Of a stretch of 64,000 nt of DNA, positions 47,101 to 54,557 are shown piece after piece. Position numbers and translations under genes: made by a program. The first letter of the stretch is position 1, and the number at the start of each line of letters is the position of its first letter. Source of the stretch: Candidatus Calescibacterium sp. (GTDB taxonomy: Bacteria; Calescibacteriota; Calescibacteriia; Calescibacteriales; Calescibacteriaceae); NCBI GenBank assembly GCA_025060505.1, contig JANXBU010000002.1, forward strand, positions 124,001 to 188,000. Direction: 5' to 3'. Under the pieces are notes generated by a model. It was not told the origin of the DNA, searched no databases, and worked only from the letters and a program-made list of their open reading frames with translations.

Positions 47101-49121
47101 TTCTGCCTGTAAGTATTGTTGGTGGAGTAAAAAATCAGTTTAGTTTGTCTGATATTTTTCTTGAAGCCAAGTATCTAGTTTTCAGTGAAAAAGACCTTTT
47201 TTCTCTTTCTTTGAATCCGCAGATAGGTATTCCGACTTTTGGAGGGGATTTTGCAAGCAACCGCTCAATCTCTCCAAGATTAGGCTTTATAATTTCAAGA
47301 GAAACAAAGCTGGGAGATTTTTTGCTAAACACATCTGGAAACATAGGTTTTGAATACAGATCAGAAAGAGCTGTTGCTGATTTGAATGTTGGTTCTCAGA
47401 CTTATTTTATGCTTGGTGGATCTTTGAGTTTCAGACAAATAAATTTTTCATTTGAAACTATATCTTTCATATCCCTTGAAGAAGTGAGGAAAGAAACAAT
47501 ACCAGCTGAGGCTTTAATTTCTGTGGGAGGAGAGTTTTCCGATCTGAAAGTGAGAATCGGTGGCGGAGGAGGTTTGACACAGGGAATAGGCTCTCCAAAA
47601 TATAGGCTCTTTGTTATTTTTACATATGATCTGCAACCATCTGTTCCACCAATAAAGTATATGAGAGTGGAGGGTCGGGTTCTTGATAACCTTGGGAGAG
47701 AAGTTCAAAAAGGGGTAGTTTATGTTCAGGAGTCCGGTGTCTCCTCGCAGATAAAGGACGGAAAATTCGAAATGGAACTCCCAGATGGTAGATGGACCTT
47801 TAAAGTCGTATCTCCGGGATATGAAACAAAAATTCAGTCGTTTTTAATACCTGATCAGAAACCAGAGATAAATGTAAGGAAGCTTGACCCACAAATAGTT
47901 ATAGCTCCAACAGATAGGTTTGGAATATCTCAAACCATTGAGCTTAACATCAAAACACCGGAAGGCGTTATAAAAACATCATCAGATATTGCAGCTATAT
48001 CTACATCTGGAAATATAGATATTCAGACCAAAGATATTAGTAGATCTGTTGTTTTACCGCCAGATGAGATTATATGGATCAACCTTATACATCGTCAGAC
48101 CGTTGAAACAAATAAGGAGCAGCAAGCCCAACCACAGCAACAAGAAACAAAACAAAGAGGAAAGCAAGATATAACAGCCAAGAAAGGAAGAACCAAAGAG
48201 ACTCAGCAGCAAAGATCAGCGCAACCTCAAAGAGCCGGAGCTCAACCAGAGAATCTAGCTCAAAAAAGAGATTTGGAAAAAACAGAAAAATTACCAGAAA
48301 CTCAGCTTGAAACTACCGAAACAACTGTTAAAGATAATGAACAGCAAAGAAGCTCGGAGGAATCGGTGTTATCACAAAAACCTTCTGATAAACCAAAGGA
48401 AAAAACTACCGAGATACCTTCTGTGGAAAGAATTGTTGGTGAGAAGGGAAAAATAACCGAGAAAATTCCGTCAAGACCATCAAAACCTTCAGAGGAAGTC
48501 TCTGAGAGGGGAAAAACCGAAGTTTTTGAGCCAAAGATTCAAACACAGGAAAAAATTGTGACAAAAGAGCATATATCAAAGGAGCAAGGAAAAAATATTG
48601 AAAGAGAACGAAAGAATATTTACACAGAACAGATAGGTGAAGAACAAAAAATTGAAGAGCAAAGAACTTCTGTTGTATCTCTTCCAAAAAAAGAAGAGAT
48701 CAAAAAAGAAGAAACAGCGGTTATACCTTTTAAATTTGAAGAAAAAAAAGAACTTGAATCAAAGTTGAGCTTGCTTATATCTAAGGTTTTCGATAGTTTC
48801 ACTGTAAACAGATGGGATATACCTAAATCTGCTTACGATGATCTTGATAAGGTAGCACAGATAATACTTGAAAATAAAGACAGAATATCTTCAATTCGGA
48901 TTGAAGGACATACAGATATAACTGGTCCGGAGTACTGGAATGTTGAGCTATCTTATCTCAGAGCAAATGAAATACGAAGGTATCTTTACAAAAAGGGAGT
49001 GAAAATTCCAATAGAGATAATAGGCTATAGCTATATGAGACCTATTGACACAAATGAAACAGAAGAAGGAAGAAGAAAGAACAGAAGGACGGAAGTCAAA
49101 GTGTTCTCAGAAGGTGAATAG
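41118..49121 (+). CDS. Giant two-part exported protein: ASH-repeat surface protein fused to an OmpA-family outer-membrane protein
   Basis: About 2667 residues in one open frame. Part one (41118 to about 46790): signal peptide, a propeller-like region with FDYINKRFFVVF-type repeats, a putative-Ig region with many Cys, and at least eight ASH/choice-of-anchor-D repeats (LDFGNVITG, ISFGAVKVG, IDFGKVRMG, VNFGGVRRG, IDFGEIYID), ending GSGCSCSS, a hydrophobic helix and a basic stretch. Part two: a second signal peptide (cleavage after AYS at 46844), a barrel-like region to about 47650, a carboxypeptidase-regulatory-like domain, a Gln/Lys/Glu-rich disordered segment (48100-48720) and an OmpA peptidoglycan-binding domain with IEGHTDITG and GRRKNRRTEVKV. 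A join of two once-separate genes is likely. Confidence 0.85.
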   Translation: MLASKKKLGILSLAILLSYFMIKGDNNNEGYLTINTHYTANFSADFDYVNERWLVVYEKNDKIYGRFVSLNKTFFTGEFELSNLGCSATEKCFDPNIKFGCDGGTCKFLIAYVRGSKVYYNMLDDDDGNSLFTNPMTVSPLPSTYPSVEFDYINKRFFVVFSEEITQDNSDVSGILVNFSDGLTFGSKISISSAFRNQIKPSVAFSESLSYIVVWQDHRADDRGDIYYQFISKDGQRIGENSGVGLFPSRHEVNPYVFWLPSINRFVVLYKTSIVFVKPGESEECPIIAGNITCTEGNYVYSFIDSSGRVSFPVRILPNANISSETEHYARMGTNYIIFAGDAYYSMDKRKHFAIMRFDTTTPKYILSNPTFWFPNYYRVKVGLVSISEPLPDEPFCPPIREHPNDSLITIEPSSFTLEEKRTKTRFPVLFPRGMYPGDHSAKIFVSATTYPGINTALVIFGVSFTENLSLVTIDTDPVMFDYEYLSQTSLPVAVTNTCYISYGQPPCPGCPCTGEYQIKVTGGKPPYTFQAVAGQMPPGLTVNYQGTITGFVLPPDIGSVCETYPCPFTFSVLVSDSSNPKKSSCMTFDTLLFPSPEVRLSYPEQISFCTKATESKSDNIFIQNLGTPVTIQILEPKMISFGDSATCSTVTLSTFPFMCSPAGSSIAPFYLEIYSQQTTVGNGCTSTSCPWGKTCDCRQFKYELYPGHSISGKIHFSSNFYGEYTTKITFHVVDSVLGYSESHTINVKAFTIAQDLFVTSDMPISPSGCTNYTSVCTTYNIDLGNMYVGQSTSFYIYLGNAVTSASNLGCSGDVYLEVLTVFASPNQSFSILSPPPSEFGTIGPVSIPSNSTRPIAIQVSGVSAGSITYPIIIYSDDPDERRVVVVVRAYFNPVSFNVPSIVDCGINLRGYPPLPCYIEIQNQSPVSVPVNSIGISGSSQFYVTGTTSFEVPPFSTYMLQVSFGSSATGVHFGVLTLYMNSAPFFVSVGLRGQVIDKDDLLKIEPSSLDFGNVITGASIASGIRFINMSLYDLYVSPIYIDSPFSFPSASSVYIPAGQEKSIAVNFVPTSAGTFTSAALFTVSTSRFSYILTYPVSGTGVLPPAVLRVPSSVNCGTYLISSAHLQCYIEIQNTSSVPSAIHGINISGSDAFYLTGSTSFTISPYYTYSLVVSFGSSVAGIHSGNLVIHSNSITPVISVNLLGRAVDRIVRVEPEVLDFGTAVTGAEIRSNFKIINMTDQIVYVIPSYIDVPFSFADPSSRVIHPSKDINFAIDFKPLSAGTFTSAARFTVSTGGFSYTLTYPVSGTAVTPESVGLKASLRMIPNYINFGDVIICSPVRCPVSIRSLNIINTGNVPINLVSFSHPSNVSNYSITTPLSITDFYVTDFVARALNTGGAVGNIVFNFSSTAGSFSAVVTFYINGVSPAISVSPDSISFGAVKVGEESIFMLSVSNTGNYKLTVTNISIGQPFFSDVPVPFEIQAGESRRIPISFRPREVSSYETYIRIYSDAPYSEVLTVQISGRGEENPLPVADVSPKSIDFGKVRMGQTRSEVFTIRNLGTSKLFVSSISSLAQEFVLKLDQILPLAIDSNNSVTFVITFSPSDEKVFDSFVVLKTNDANKPEIRISVKGEGANPHIRVPSEVNFGGVRRGKTVKKEFPIENTGNLPLQAEISITKDDEFVFISDYIGEVTEKFSITIPEKSSSKLDIYFTPPGLEKYRATITIKSDDPLYPFIEVPVSGEGGFPVLSMNVNEIDFGEIYIDERKEYEVSVSNLGSAPLEVTFYVNDQVFGVSVSSFVVPSREVYNVKFIFAPNGKEGVFSSPVKVITDDPKNSELEITLKGRAKRFSYIPIGSGCSCSSASPFSLDMFLILISVLFFFVRSGLLKKLIRLFVFTLIFCFLIFSHRAYSQDISLNINNFYPYQDISNFSFLRTAHFRPKRTLGWGGFLSFAKDPLMLKVAKGEQSISKQTIVNYSIYSGVVLSYVPVEKLEVGTFLPVSIVGGVKNQFSLSDIFLEAKYLVFSEKDLFSLSLNPQIGIPTFGGDFASNRSISPRLGFIISRETKLGDFLLNTSGNIGFEYRSERAVADLNVGSQTYFMLGGSLSFRQINFSFETISFISLEEVRKETIPAEALISVGGEFSDLKVRIGGGGGLTQGIGSPKYRLFVIFTYDLQPSVPPIKYMRVEGRVLDNLGREVQKGVVYVQESGVSSQIKDGKFEMELPDGRWTFKVVSPGYETKIQSFLIPDQKPEINVRKLDPQIVIAPTDRFGISQTIELNIKTPEGVIKTSSDIAAISTSGNIDIQTKDISRSVVLPPDEIIWINLIHRQTVETNKEQQAQPQQQETKQRGKQDITAKKGRTKETQQQRSAQPQRAGAQPENLAQKRDLEKTEKLPETQLETTETTVKDNEQQRSSEESVLSQKPSDKPKEKTTEIPSVERIVGEKGKITEKIPSRPSKPSEEVSERGKTEVFEPKIQTQEKIVTKEHISKEQGKNIERERKNIYTEQIGEEQKIEEQRTSVVSLPKKEEIKKEETAVIPFKFEEKKELESKLSLLISKVFDSFTVNRWDIPKSAYDDLDKVAQIILENKDRISSIRIEGHTDITGPEYWNVELSYLRANEIRRYLYKKGVKIPIEIIGYSYMRPIDTNETEEGRRKNRRTEVKVFSEGE
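44331..45040 (+). repeat. Edges of a 624-base tandem duplication within the giant gene
   Basis: The block starting at 44331 recurs at 44955 (208 codons later) with about eight mismatches in 83 bases, while the flanking parts of the two roughly 208-residue units (starting near 43810 and 44435) match mainly at protein level (CYIEIQN, VSFGSS, LDFG, FTVST). Confidence 0.85.
46671..46850 (+). other. Internal sorting signal followed by an internal signal peptide
   Basis: In frame, GSGCSCSSASPF (the first Cys of CSC at 46683-46685) is followed by a hydrophobic helix and LLKKLIR, the layout of a C-terminal anchor. LIRLFVFTLIFCFLIFSHRAYS follows at once, the layout of a signal peptide with an A-x-S cleavage site. 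No stop codon separates them. Confidence 0.8.
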
Positions 49122-49427
49122 TTTTTATCTTAAACCTTTCTGTTGTAAATTTATAAAGTTCCACGACATTTCAAACCATATCACATTTTTCATGTACAAG
49201 GCAAAATCTTTTCACAAGCAAGAGAATCTGTGATGAAGTTATACAGCTATCTTGTAGAGTCTTGTAAATGAGTGCGATGTTCCGTAATGTGGCGAACAAA
49301 AATTGTTTTGCTGTTCCTGTTGAAATGTTTTTTTGTTCATAAGGAGATCAAATGTATCAGAAACTTTATCTGAAGAGTGTTGGTATCATTTAAATCAAAG
49401 ATCTTGCATTAAAGCAGAAAACTACAA
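49122..49427. other. Intergenic region with no recognised feature
   Basis: About 306 bases between convergent genes. An AAGGAG followed by ATG near 49352 opens only a 13-codon frame, which I do not consider a gene. No terminator hairpin is obvious. Confidence 0.5.
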
Positions 49428-50261
49428 TTATGCTAATGATACTTTTTGAACTTCTCCTGATCTTATTTTCTGTATCCATTTTTCTTTTGGATGAAAAGGC
49501 AGACCTGATATATTGTTTTCTATCTCGGTGATACAAAAGTACAGAAAATCTCTTTCAGATATATCCTTATGTACGAATACTGTTTTATCTTGATCTCTAA
49601 TAAGTATTATGTCAAGGTCAATTGTTCTTGGAGAAAAATTTCCCTTCTCATTTCTTCCAAGTTCTTTTTCTATCTGGTATAATTTATCTTCAAGTTCATG
49701 TTTTTCAAGGAATGTTTCTGCTTTCACAACGCAGTTTATAAATTTGGGTAGTGAAAGGTCATATTCTCCATATTCATTTATTGCTGTTGTTGTATAAAGG
49801 TTTGAAACTTTTTCAACTCTGATCTCGCTTATTGATTTGAGTTTTTCTATTGCATTTTTTATATTCTCCTTTGGATTTATATTTGAGCCTACCGATATGA
49901 AGAAAGTTCTCCATTTCCTTTCCACACAAACCGATGTACTCCTGGCAAATCTTAGAGCTCCGGGTTTATCTACTTCAACTGAAACTCCGATCACACCAGC
50001 TTTCCTTATACATATCTCTGTAATATTGTACGCTATGGTTTCAATCAAGTACGGTGATGATTTTTCTACAAAATCAATAATTTCTTTTTTCAACTTTTTG
50101 TAATCAACTGTATTACTTATATCATCTGTTTTACCAGCTTTTTTCAGATCCAAAGTTAGTTCAGCATTTATGATTATGTCTTGTTTTTCTTTTCTTTCCC
50201 AATCGTTAATTCCAACTGTTGTTCTCAGAAGAAGGTCTTTTATCTTTATTTTATCTGGCAT
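49428..50261 (-). CDS. folK: Bifunctional dihydroneopterin aldolase / HPPK (FolB-FolK fusion)
   Basis: 277 residues from the ATG at 50261. The N-terminal FolB domain (about 1-117) has DLLLRTTVGINDWERKEKQ and SNTVDYKKLKKEI, with VSVEVDKPGALRFARS at its end. The C-terminal FolK domain (about 120-277) starts FISVGSNINPKENI and has SPRTIDLDIILI, which binds Mg-ATP. Together they carry out consecutive folate steps, cleaving dihydroneopterin and pyrophosphorylating the product. The frame extends 18 codons upstream into the sbcD start, but TAGAAT seven bases before the ATG at 50261 and homology favour this start. Confidence 0.9.
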   Translation of the reverse strand: MPDKIKIKDLLLRTTVGINDWERKEKQDIIINAELTLDLKKAGKTDDISNTVDYKKLKKEIIDFVEKSSPYLIETIAYNITEICIRKAGVIGVSVEVDKPGALRFARSTSVCVERKWRTFFISVGSNINPKENIKNAIEKLKSISEIRVEKVSNLYTTTAINEYGEYDLSLPKFINCVVKAETFLEKHELEDKLYQIEKELGRNEKGNFSPRTIDLDIILIRDQDKTVFVHKDISERDFLYFCITEIENNISGLPFHPKEKWIQKIRSGEVQKVSLA

Positions 50262-50297
50262 ACCATTTATTCTAATTGAATTTTTTAATTTAGATCT
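50262..50297. promoter_or_regulatory. 36-base bidirectional promoter between folB-folK and sbcD
   Basis: The two start codons are separated by 36 bases. On the minus strand TAGAAT (50274-50269) ends seven bases before the folBK ATG; on the plus strand TAATTT (50286-50291) ends six bases before the sbcD ATG. Each -35 must overlap the other gene's start or -10, and neither transcript would have a leader. Confidence 0.5.
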
Positions 50298-51521
50298 ATG
50301 ATAAAAATAGTTCATACATCAGATTGGCATGCCGGAAAATCAAATGGTAGGGAATCAAGAAGAGAAGATCTGCAGTACTCTCTGAATCAAATTGAGCAAT
50401 TCATAAAAGAGGAGAGAGTAGATTTTCTTCTGGTATGCGGAGATATTTTTGATAAACCATCTATATCTCCCCAAGATATGCTCATTATATGGAATTTCTT
50501 CATAAATATAAAGCAGTATGGAACAAAATCAATAGCGATCACGGGAAATCATGATTCAAAGGAATTTTTCAATAGTATGAAAAGTCTGCTGAAGCTAATT
50601 GATGTTTATGTTTTTGACAGAGTTTCTCCGGAAATCAAAAGCTCTTTTGTTGAGTTTGAAAAGGAGCAGGATGGTAAAATTTGTTTTTTTGCTTTTCCAT
50701 ATCTTAATCCAAACATTCCTGTTGATGTCTATGAAAAATTCAGTTCAAGCTCCTATTCGGAGAAATACACAGATTTTGTGGTGCGCTATCTTGAATTAGC
50801 TTCTGGTTATGCCCTAAATTTCTCTTGCCCGGTCATAATGCTTTCTCATATTGCAATATCAGAGGCTAAGATCTCCGGAACCGAGAAAGAAATAAGTGTC
50901 AGGCAAGATTTCTGCGTACCTCACGCAAGAGTACCGCAGAATTTTTTATACTATGCTCTTGGACATATACATAAGAATCAGAGAGTAAGCAATACAAAAA
51001 GGATGTATTACTCTGGAACTCTGTATCAGATTGATTTTGGAGAAGAAAAGGATGAAAACAAAGGATTTTATTTTTTCACTATCAAGGATGGAAAAATAGA
51101 TAAGGAGCCAGAGTTCCAAAGAGTTTCTCTTAAAAGAAAACTCAAGACCTATGATTTTGATTTAACTAATTCTAATGTTAATTCTATTGTTCAACAGCTT
51201 AGCAGCAGTAAAGATACTCTTAAAAGAATCTTCCTGTATTATAAACCAGAACAAAAGCATCTTATTCCTGAAATCGTATCAAAAATAAATAACTTGGAAG
51301 GAATAATTTCTATAAATTTTGATGAGATTGATAATAAAAACGAGATGCAGAAAGATATTGATTACTCTGAACTAAGTTACATGGATATAATCTCTCTCTA
51401 TGAAAAATTTTATTCCGAGGTAAAGGGTGGAGATTTGGATTTTTTCAGGAACAAAATACAACCAAGAATTATGAAACTAATAGAAGAATTTGAGAAAAGT
51501 CAAATGGTTGAGGGAGCGTAG
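50298..51521 (+). CDS. sbcD: SbcD/Mre11-type DNA exonuclease
   Basis: 407 residues. All metallophosphoesterase motifs are present in order: HTSDWHAG (D-x-H), VCGDIFD (G-D), ITGNHDS (G-N-H-D), LSHIAISEA and YALGHIHKNQ (G-H-x-H). SbcD is the nuclease that works with the SMC-like ATPase SbcC on hairpins and DNA ends. sbcC is not downstream: nuoG follows after 160 bases. The C-terminal 140 residues are helical and charged, as in the capping and SbcC-binding part of the family. Confidence 0.92.
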   Translation: MIKIVHTSDWHAGKSNGRESRREDLQYSLNQIEQFIKEERVDFLLVCGDIFDKPSISPQDMLIIWNFFINIKQYGTKSIAITGNHDSKEFFNSMKSLLKLIDVYVFDRVSPEIKSSFVEFEKEQDGKICFFAFPYLNPNIPVDVYEKFSSSSYSEKYTDFVVRYLELASGYALNFSCPVIMLSHIAISEAKISGTEKEISVRQDFCVPHARVPQNFLYYALGHIHKNQRVSNTKRMYYSGTLYQIDFGEEKDENKGFYFFTIKDGKIDKEPEFQRVSLKRKLKTYDFDLTNSNVNSIVQQLSSSKDTLKRIFLYYKPEQKHLIPEIVSKINNLEGIISINFDEIDNKNEMQKDIDYSELSYMDIISLYEKFYSEVKGGDLDFFRNKIQPRIMKLIEEFEKSQMVEGA

Positions 51522-51683
51522 GAATCTAGAACTATGATATTCTTATTGAGAAAAAAATATGTTTGTGAAAAATTTGGTAGATTAAACAGAGTTTTCAGCA
51601 AAAAGTTTTCAACGAAATAGGAAACACTTCAAAAATTTGCAAAAAACAGAACTTCAGCGCTGTTTCATTATGTTTAATTGAAG

Positions 51684-53186
51684 ATGCCAAAACTCAAAAT
51701 AGATGGTAGAGAAGTAGAGGTTCAGCAGGGTACGAATCTTATAATTGCTGCTCTGAAAGCTGGGGTTTACATACCTCACTATTGTTATCATCCTCTGCTA
51801 CCAGTGGCTGCTCAGTGCAGAATGTGTCTGGTTAAGGTTGAAGGTGCGCCAAAGCCTATTGTTGCCGCCTGTAACGTAACAGTAGACAGAGATATGATAG
51901 TTGACACAAAAGATCAACAAGTTCAGAAGTTAAGAGAAATTGTTCTTGAGCTTCTTCTACAGCATCATCCTGTTGATTGTCCTGTTTGTCCAAGATCTGG
52001 TGAATGTGATCTTCAAAACTTTGCATATAACTGGGGACCACAGACAAAAAGATATGATGGAAAAAGACGTCTGAAAGGATGGAAAAGAGTAGCAAAAAAC
52101 ATAGTCCTTTTCAAGGAAAGATGCGTTCTTTGTACCAGATGTGTGAGATTTCTGCGCGATTACACAAAAACAGGGGGAATAGAGGTTTCAAGAAGGGGAT
52201 TTGCTTCCGACCTTGTTATATTTCCTGAGAAATTGGCTAACGGAAGCAACTATGTTGGAAATATAATTGACATTTGTCCTGTTGGAGCTCTTGTTGATGA
52301 AGCTACTTCTTACTTACCAAGAGCTTGGCGTATGGAAAAAGCTCTTACGCATTGTCCTATGTGTGAGAGAGGTTGCACGGTTGTTGTTGAAGCTTGGAAA
52401 GGAAAAATTGTAAGAGTCAAAACCTTCGATAACACATCAGATAAAGCAGAAGATCATCTATACTCAGAAAAAGACGCGATACAACCTGCTTACTATCAGA
52501 TCAACGGTATTGAAGAAATAGGAGAACTCTCATACGATAAACTTTATACGCAAGATATGATCATCTGTGATATAGGAAGATGGGATTGGAGAAAATTCTT
52601 TTTCCCAAGAGATAGTAATCTATATTCTCTGGAAAACGGTACAAAAGAGAAGATTGATTTTGATTCAGCTGTTAAAATATCGCAAAGATTTTTTGATTTT
52701 GATAAAAAAGCTATACTTGTAACACCTTACGCTACAAACGAAGAGATGATATTACTCAAAACTCTTGCTCAGAAATCCTCTGCGTCAATATCTCTTCTAC
52801 CTCCTATAGAAGGTCAAGAAGATGGAGTGCTTCTTAAAAAAGTCAGAGCTCCAAACTTTATTGGTGGTAAAAATATTATAGGAGATGTTTCATATGAAGT
52901 TCTCCAAAATGTTGAAAAAGGGGCTTTTGATTCAGTTTTATACTACGGTATGGGATCCGATAAATCAAAGTTTTCTCCGCAAAAAATAAAATCAAATTTC
53001 TCTATAATTATAGACCTCATACCTCCGGAAGGTTTAAGTGGAATCTTTATTCCAGCAACAATACCTTATGAAAAGCATGGTACATACACATTTGAAGGAA
53101 AAGAAAAAAGAATATATCCAGTCTACAAGACAAAATTCTCAGAAGTTGATTTGTTCCAGAAGATGGTCTCTGCTCTGGAAAGATAA
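51684..53186 (+). CDS. nuoG: NADH-quinone oxidoreductase subunit G, short form
   Basis: 500 residues. The N-terminal 2Fe-2S domain has Cys34, 45, 48 and 63. The next cluster ligands are His95, Cys99, Cys102 and Cys108 (HPVDCPVCPRSGEC). A third set is CVLCTRCVRF with DICPVGAL, and a fourth CPMCERGC opens the molybdopterin-like domain. That last domain is much shorter than in the usual 780-910 residue NuoG. It carries electrons through complex I. No other nuo gene is adjacent, so the complex I genes are scattered. A TTG two codons upstream is possible. Confidence 0.9.
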   Translation: MPKLKIDGREVEVQQGTNLIIAALKAGVYIPHYCYHPLLPVAAQCRMCLVKVEGAPKPIVAACNVTVDRDMIVDTKDQQVQKLREIVLELLLQHHPVDCPVCPRSGECDLQNFAYNWGPQTKRYDGKRRLKGWKRVAKNIVLFKERCVLCTRCVRFLRDYTKTGGIEVSRRGFASDLVIFPEKLANGSNYVGNIIDICPVGALVDEATSYLPRAWRMEKALTHCPMCERGCTVVVEAWKGKIVRVKTFDNTSDKAEDHLYSEKDAIQPAYYQINGIEEIGELSYDKLYTQDMIICDIGRWDWRKFFFPRDSNLYSLENGTKEKIDFDSAVKISQRFFDFDKKAILVTPYATNEEMILLKTLAQKSSASISLLPPIEGQEDGVLLKKVRAPNFIGGKNIIGDVSYEVLQNVEKGAFDSVLYYGMGSDKSKFSPQKIKSNFSIIIDLIPPEGLSGIFIPATIPYEKHGTYTFEGKEKRIYPVYKTKFSEVDLFQKMVSALER

Positions 53187-53227
53187 TCTATTGATTAAAC
53201 CTGTATTTTTTCCGATAAAAAACAGAG

Positions 53228-53536
53228 ATGACTGTTGATGTTTTCAGAAGCAAGATCTATATTATTATTCTTGTTAGAGACGAGAACGAAAGAGTTGTAG
53301 GAGTGATGCCCATTAAAGTTGTTGATTTTTTAAAATCTAAACAGAAGGTTTCAGATCAGATTTCAGACTTTTTTATAAATTTGGAAGTTGTTCCACCTGT
53401 TCGTATTGTGTTTCACAGAGATGACATAAAACTTGCTAACTTTATTTCAGAAACATTTAAGGAAGCGGAGAGAAAAATAGAACAAAAAATACAAAAAATG
53501 AGGGAAATAGTACTCAAAGTGAAAAAAACATTATAG
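53228..53536 (+). CDS. Hypothetical protein, 102 residues
   Basis: Starts MTVDVFRSKIYIIILV, predicted strands, then MPIKVVDFLKSKQKVSDQ and a C-terminal charged coiled helix (about 70-102) rich in Lys and Glu. No signal peptide, Cys or recognised motif. It lies 41 bases after nuoG and 82 bases before the Mla-type ATPase gene on the same strand, so it may be co-transcribed with either. No function is proposed. Confidence 0.55.
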   Translation: MTVDVFRSKIYIIILVRDENERVVGVMPIKVVDFLKSKQKVSDQISDFFINLEVVPPVRIVFHRDDIKLANFISETFKEAERKIEQKIQKMREIVLKVKKTL

Positions 53537-53618
53537 GGAGATTGTTTGTTTTCTGATTTCTAAATGAATGTATGTTTGATTTGTTTTTTGATTTTTTGGG
53601 AGATTGTATCTCAAAGCT

Positions 53619-54371
53619 ATGCAAGATCAGGTGATAATAACGATTGAGAATCTCTGGAAAAGCTTCGGAGGAAAAGTTGTTCTAAAAAATATAAACACAA
53701 AGATAAAGGAAGGAAAGATCACAGTTATTATGGGTAGATCTGGTTGTGGAAAGACTGTTCTTATGAAACATATTGTGGGAATACTATCTCCGGACAGAGG
53801 AAGGATTTTTTTTGAAAACGAAGATATAACAAAGATTTCAAAAGATGAGAAATTAAGATACATAAGAAACTTTGGATTCCTGTTTCAGAATTCTGCTCTT
53901 TTTGATTGGATGACTGTTGAAGAGAATGTAGCTTTCCCGCTTTACGAGATAAAGAGGATAAGGAATATACAAGAAATCAAACAAAGAGTATCTGAAATTC
54001 TTGAAGTTGTTGGTTTGAAGGGACATGAGAAAAAGTATCCTTCGGAGCTGTCGGGAGGTATGCAAAAGAGAACTGCTCTGGCAAGAGCAATTATACATGA
54101 ACCAAAGGTTGTTGTTTTAGATGAACCTACATCTGGAATAGATCCGGCAACAACATCTGTTATAGAAGACCTTATCCTAGACATAAAAAAAAGAATAAAG
54201 TCAACATTTATTGTTATAACTCACGATATAAAAAGTGCTCTTCGGTTGGCGGATCATATAATTTTTATGAAAGATGGGGAGATAATCTGGGAAGGAGAGC
54301 CGCAGGAATTGAAGCAAAAAGAATCCACGCATTCAGAAATAGATATTTTTCTAAAAAGGTTGGAATTTTAA
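53619..54371 (+). CDS. mlaF: ABC transporter ATP-binding protein, MlaF/Mkl type
   Basis: 250 residues. Walker A GRSGCGKTVLMKHIVGI, Q-loop LFQNSALFDWMTVEENVAFP, signature ELSGGMQKRTALARAI and Walker B VVVLDEPTSGIDP, with an H-loop VITHD. The SGCGKTVLMKHI and SGGMQKR variants and the DSMTVxENV-like Q-loop are features of the Mla/MCE lipid-transport ATPases, which move phospholipids between inner and outer membranes. mlaE and mlaD are not adjacent. The ATG at 53619 is preferred to the TTG five codons upstream. Confidence 0.85.
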   Translation: MQDQVIITIENLWKSFGGKVVLKNINTKIKEGKITVIMGRSGCGKTVLMKHIVGILSPDRGRIFFENEDITKISKDEKLRYIRNFGFLFQNSALFDWMTVEENVAFPLYEIKRIRNIQEIKQRVSEILEVVGLKGHEKKYPSELSGGMQKRTALARAIIHEPKVVVLDEPTSGIDPATTSVIEDLILDIKKRIKSTFIVITHDIKSALRLADHIIFMKDGEIIWEGEPQELKQKESTHSEIDIFLKRLEF

Positions 54372-54557
54372 TACATATTTTGATATATATTTACTAACTT
54401 ATCTATAAGAGATAAAAATTCAATGGTTCTTGAAATTTTGATTTGACTAAAAGAGTAAAAGGATTATAAGGAAAAATAATAAGTGGGAAAGAAGAATATA
54501 AAAGGTATCGTAAGAAAAAAGAGCATTAATAACAGTAAAAGAGAATAAACGAAAGCT

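Noticed and set aside
49352..49393. Shine-Dalgarno plus ATG in the gap before folBK
   Set aside because: The frame is only 13 codons long and has no sign of being a real gene.
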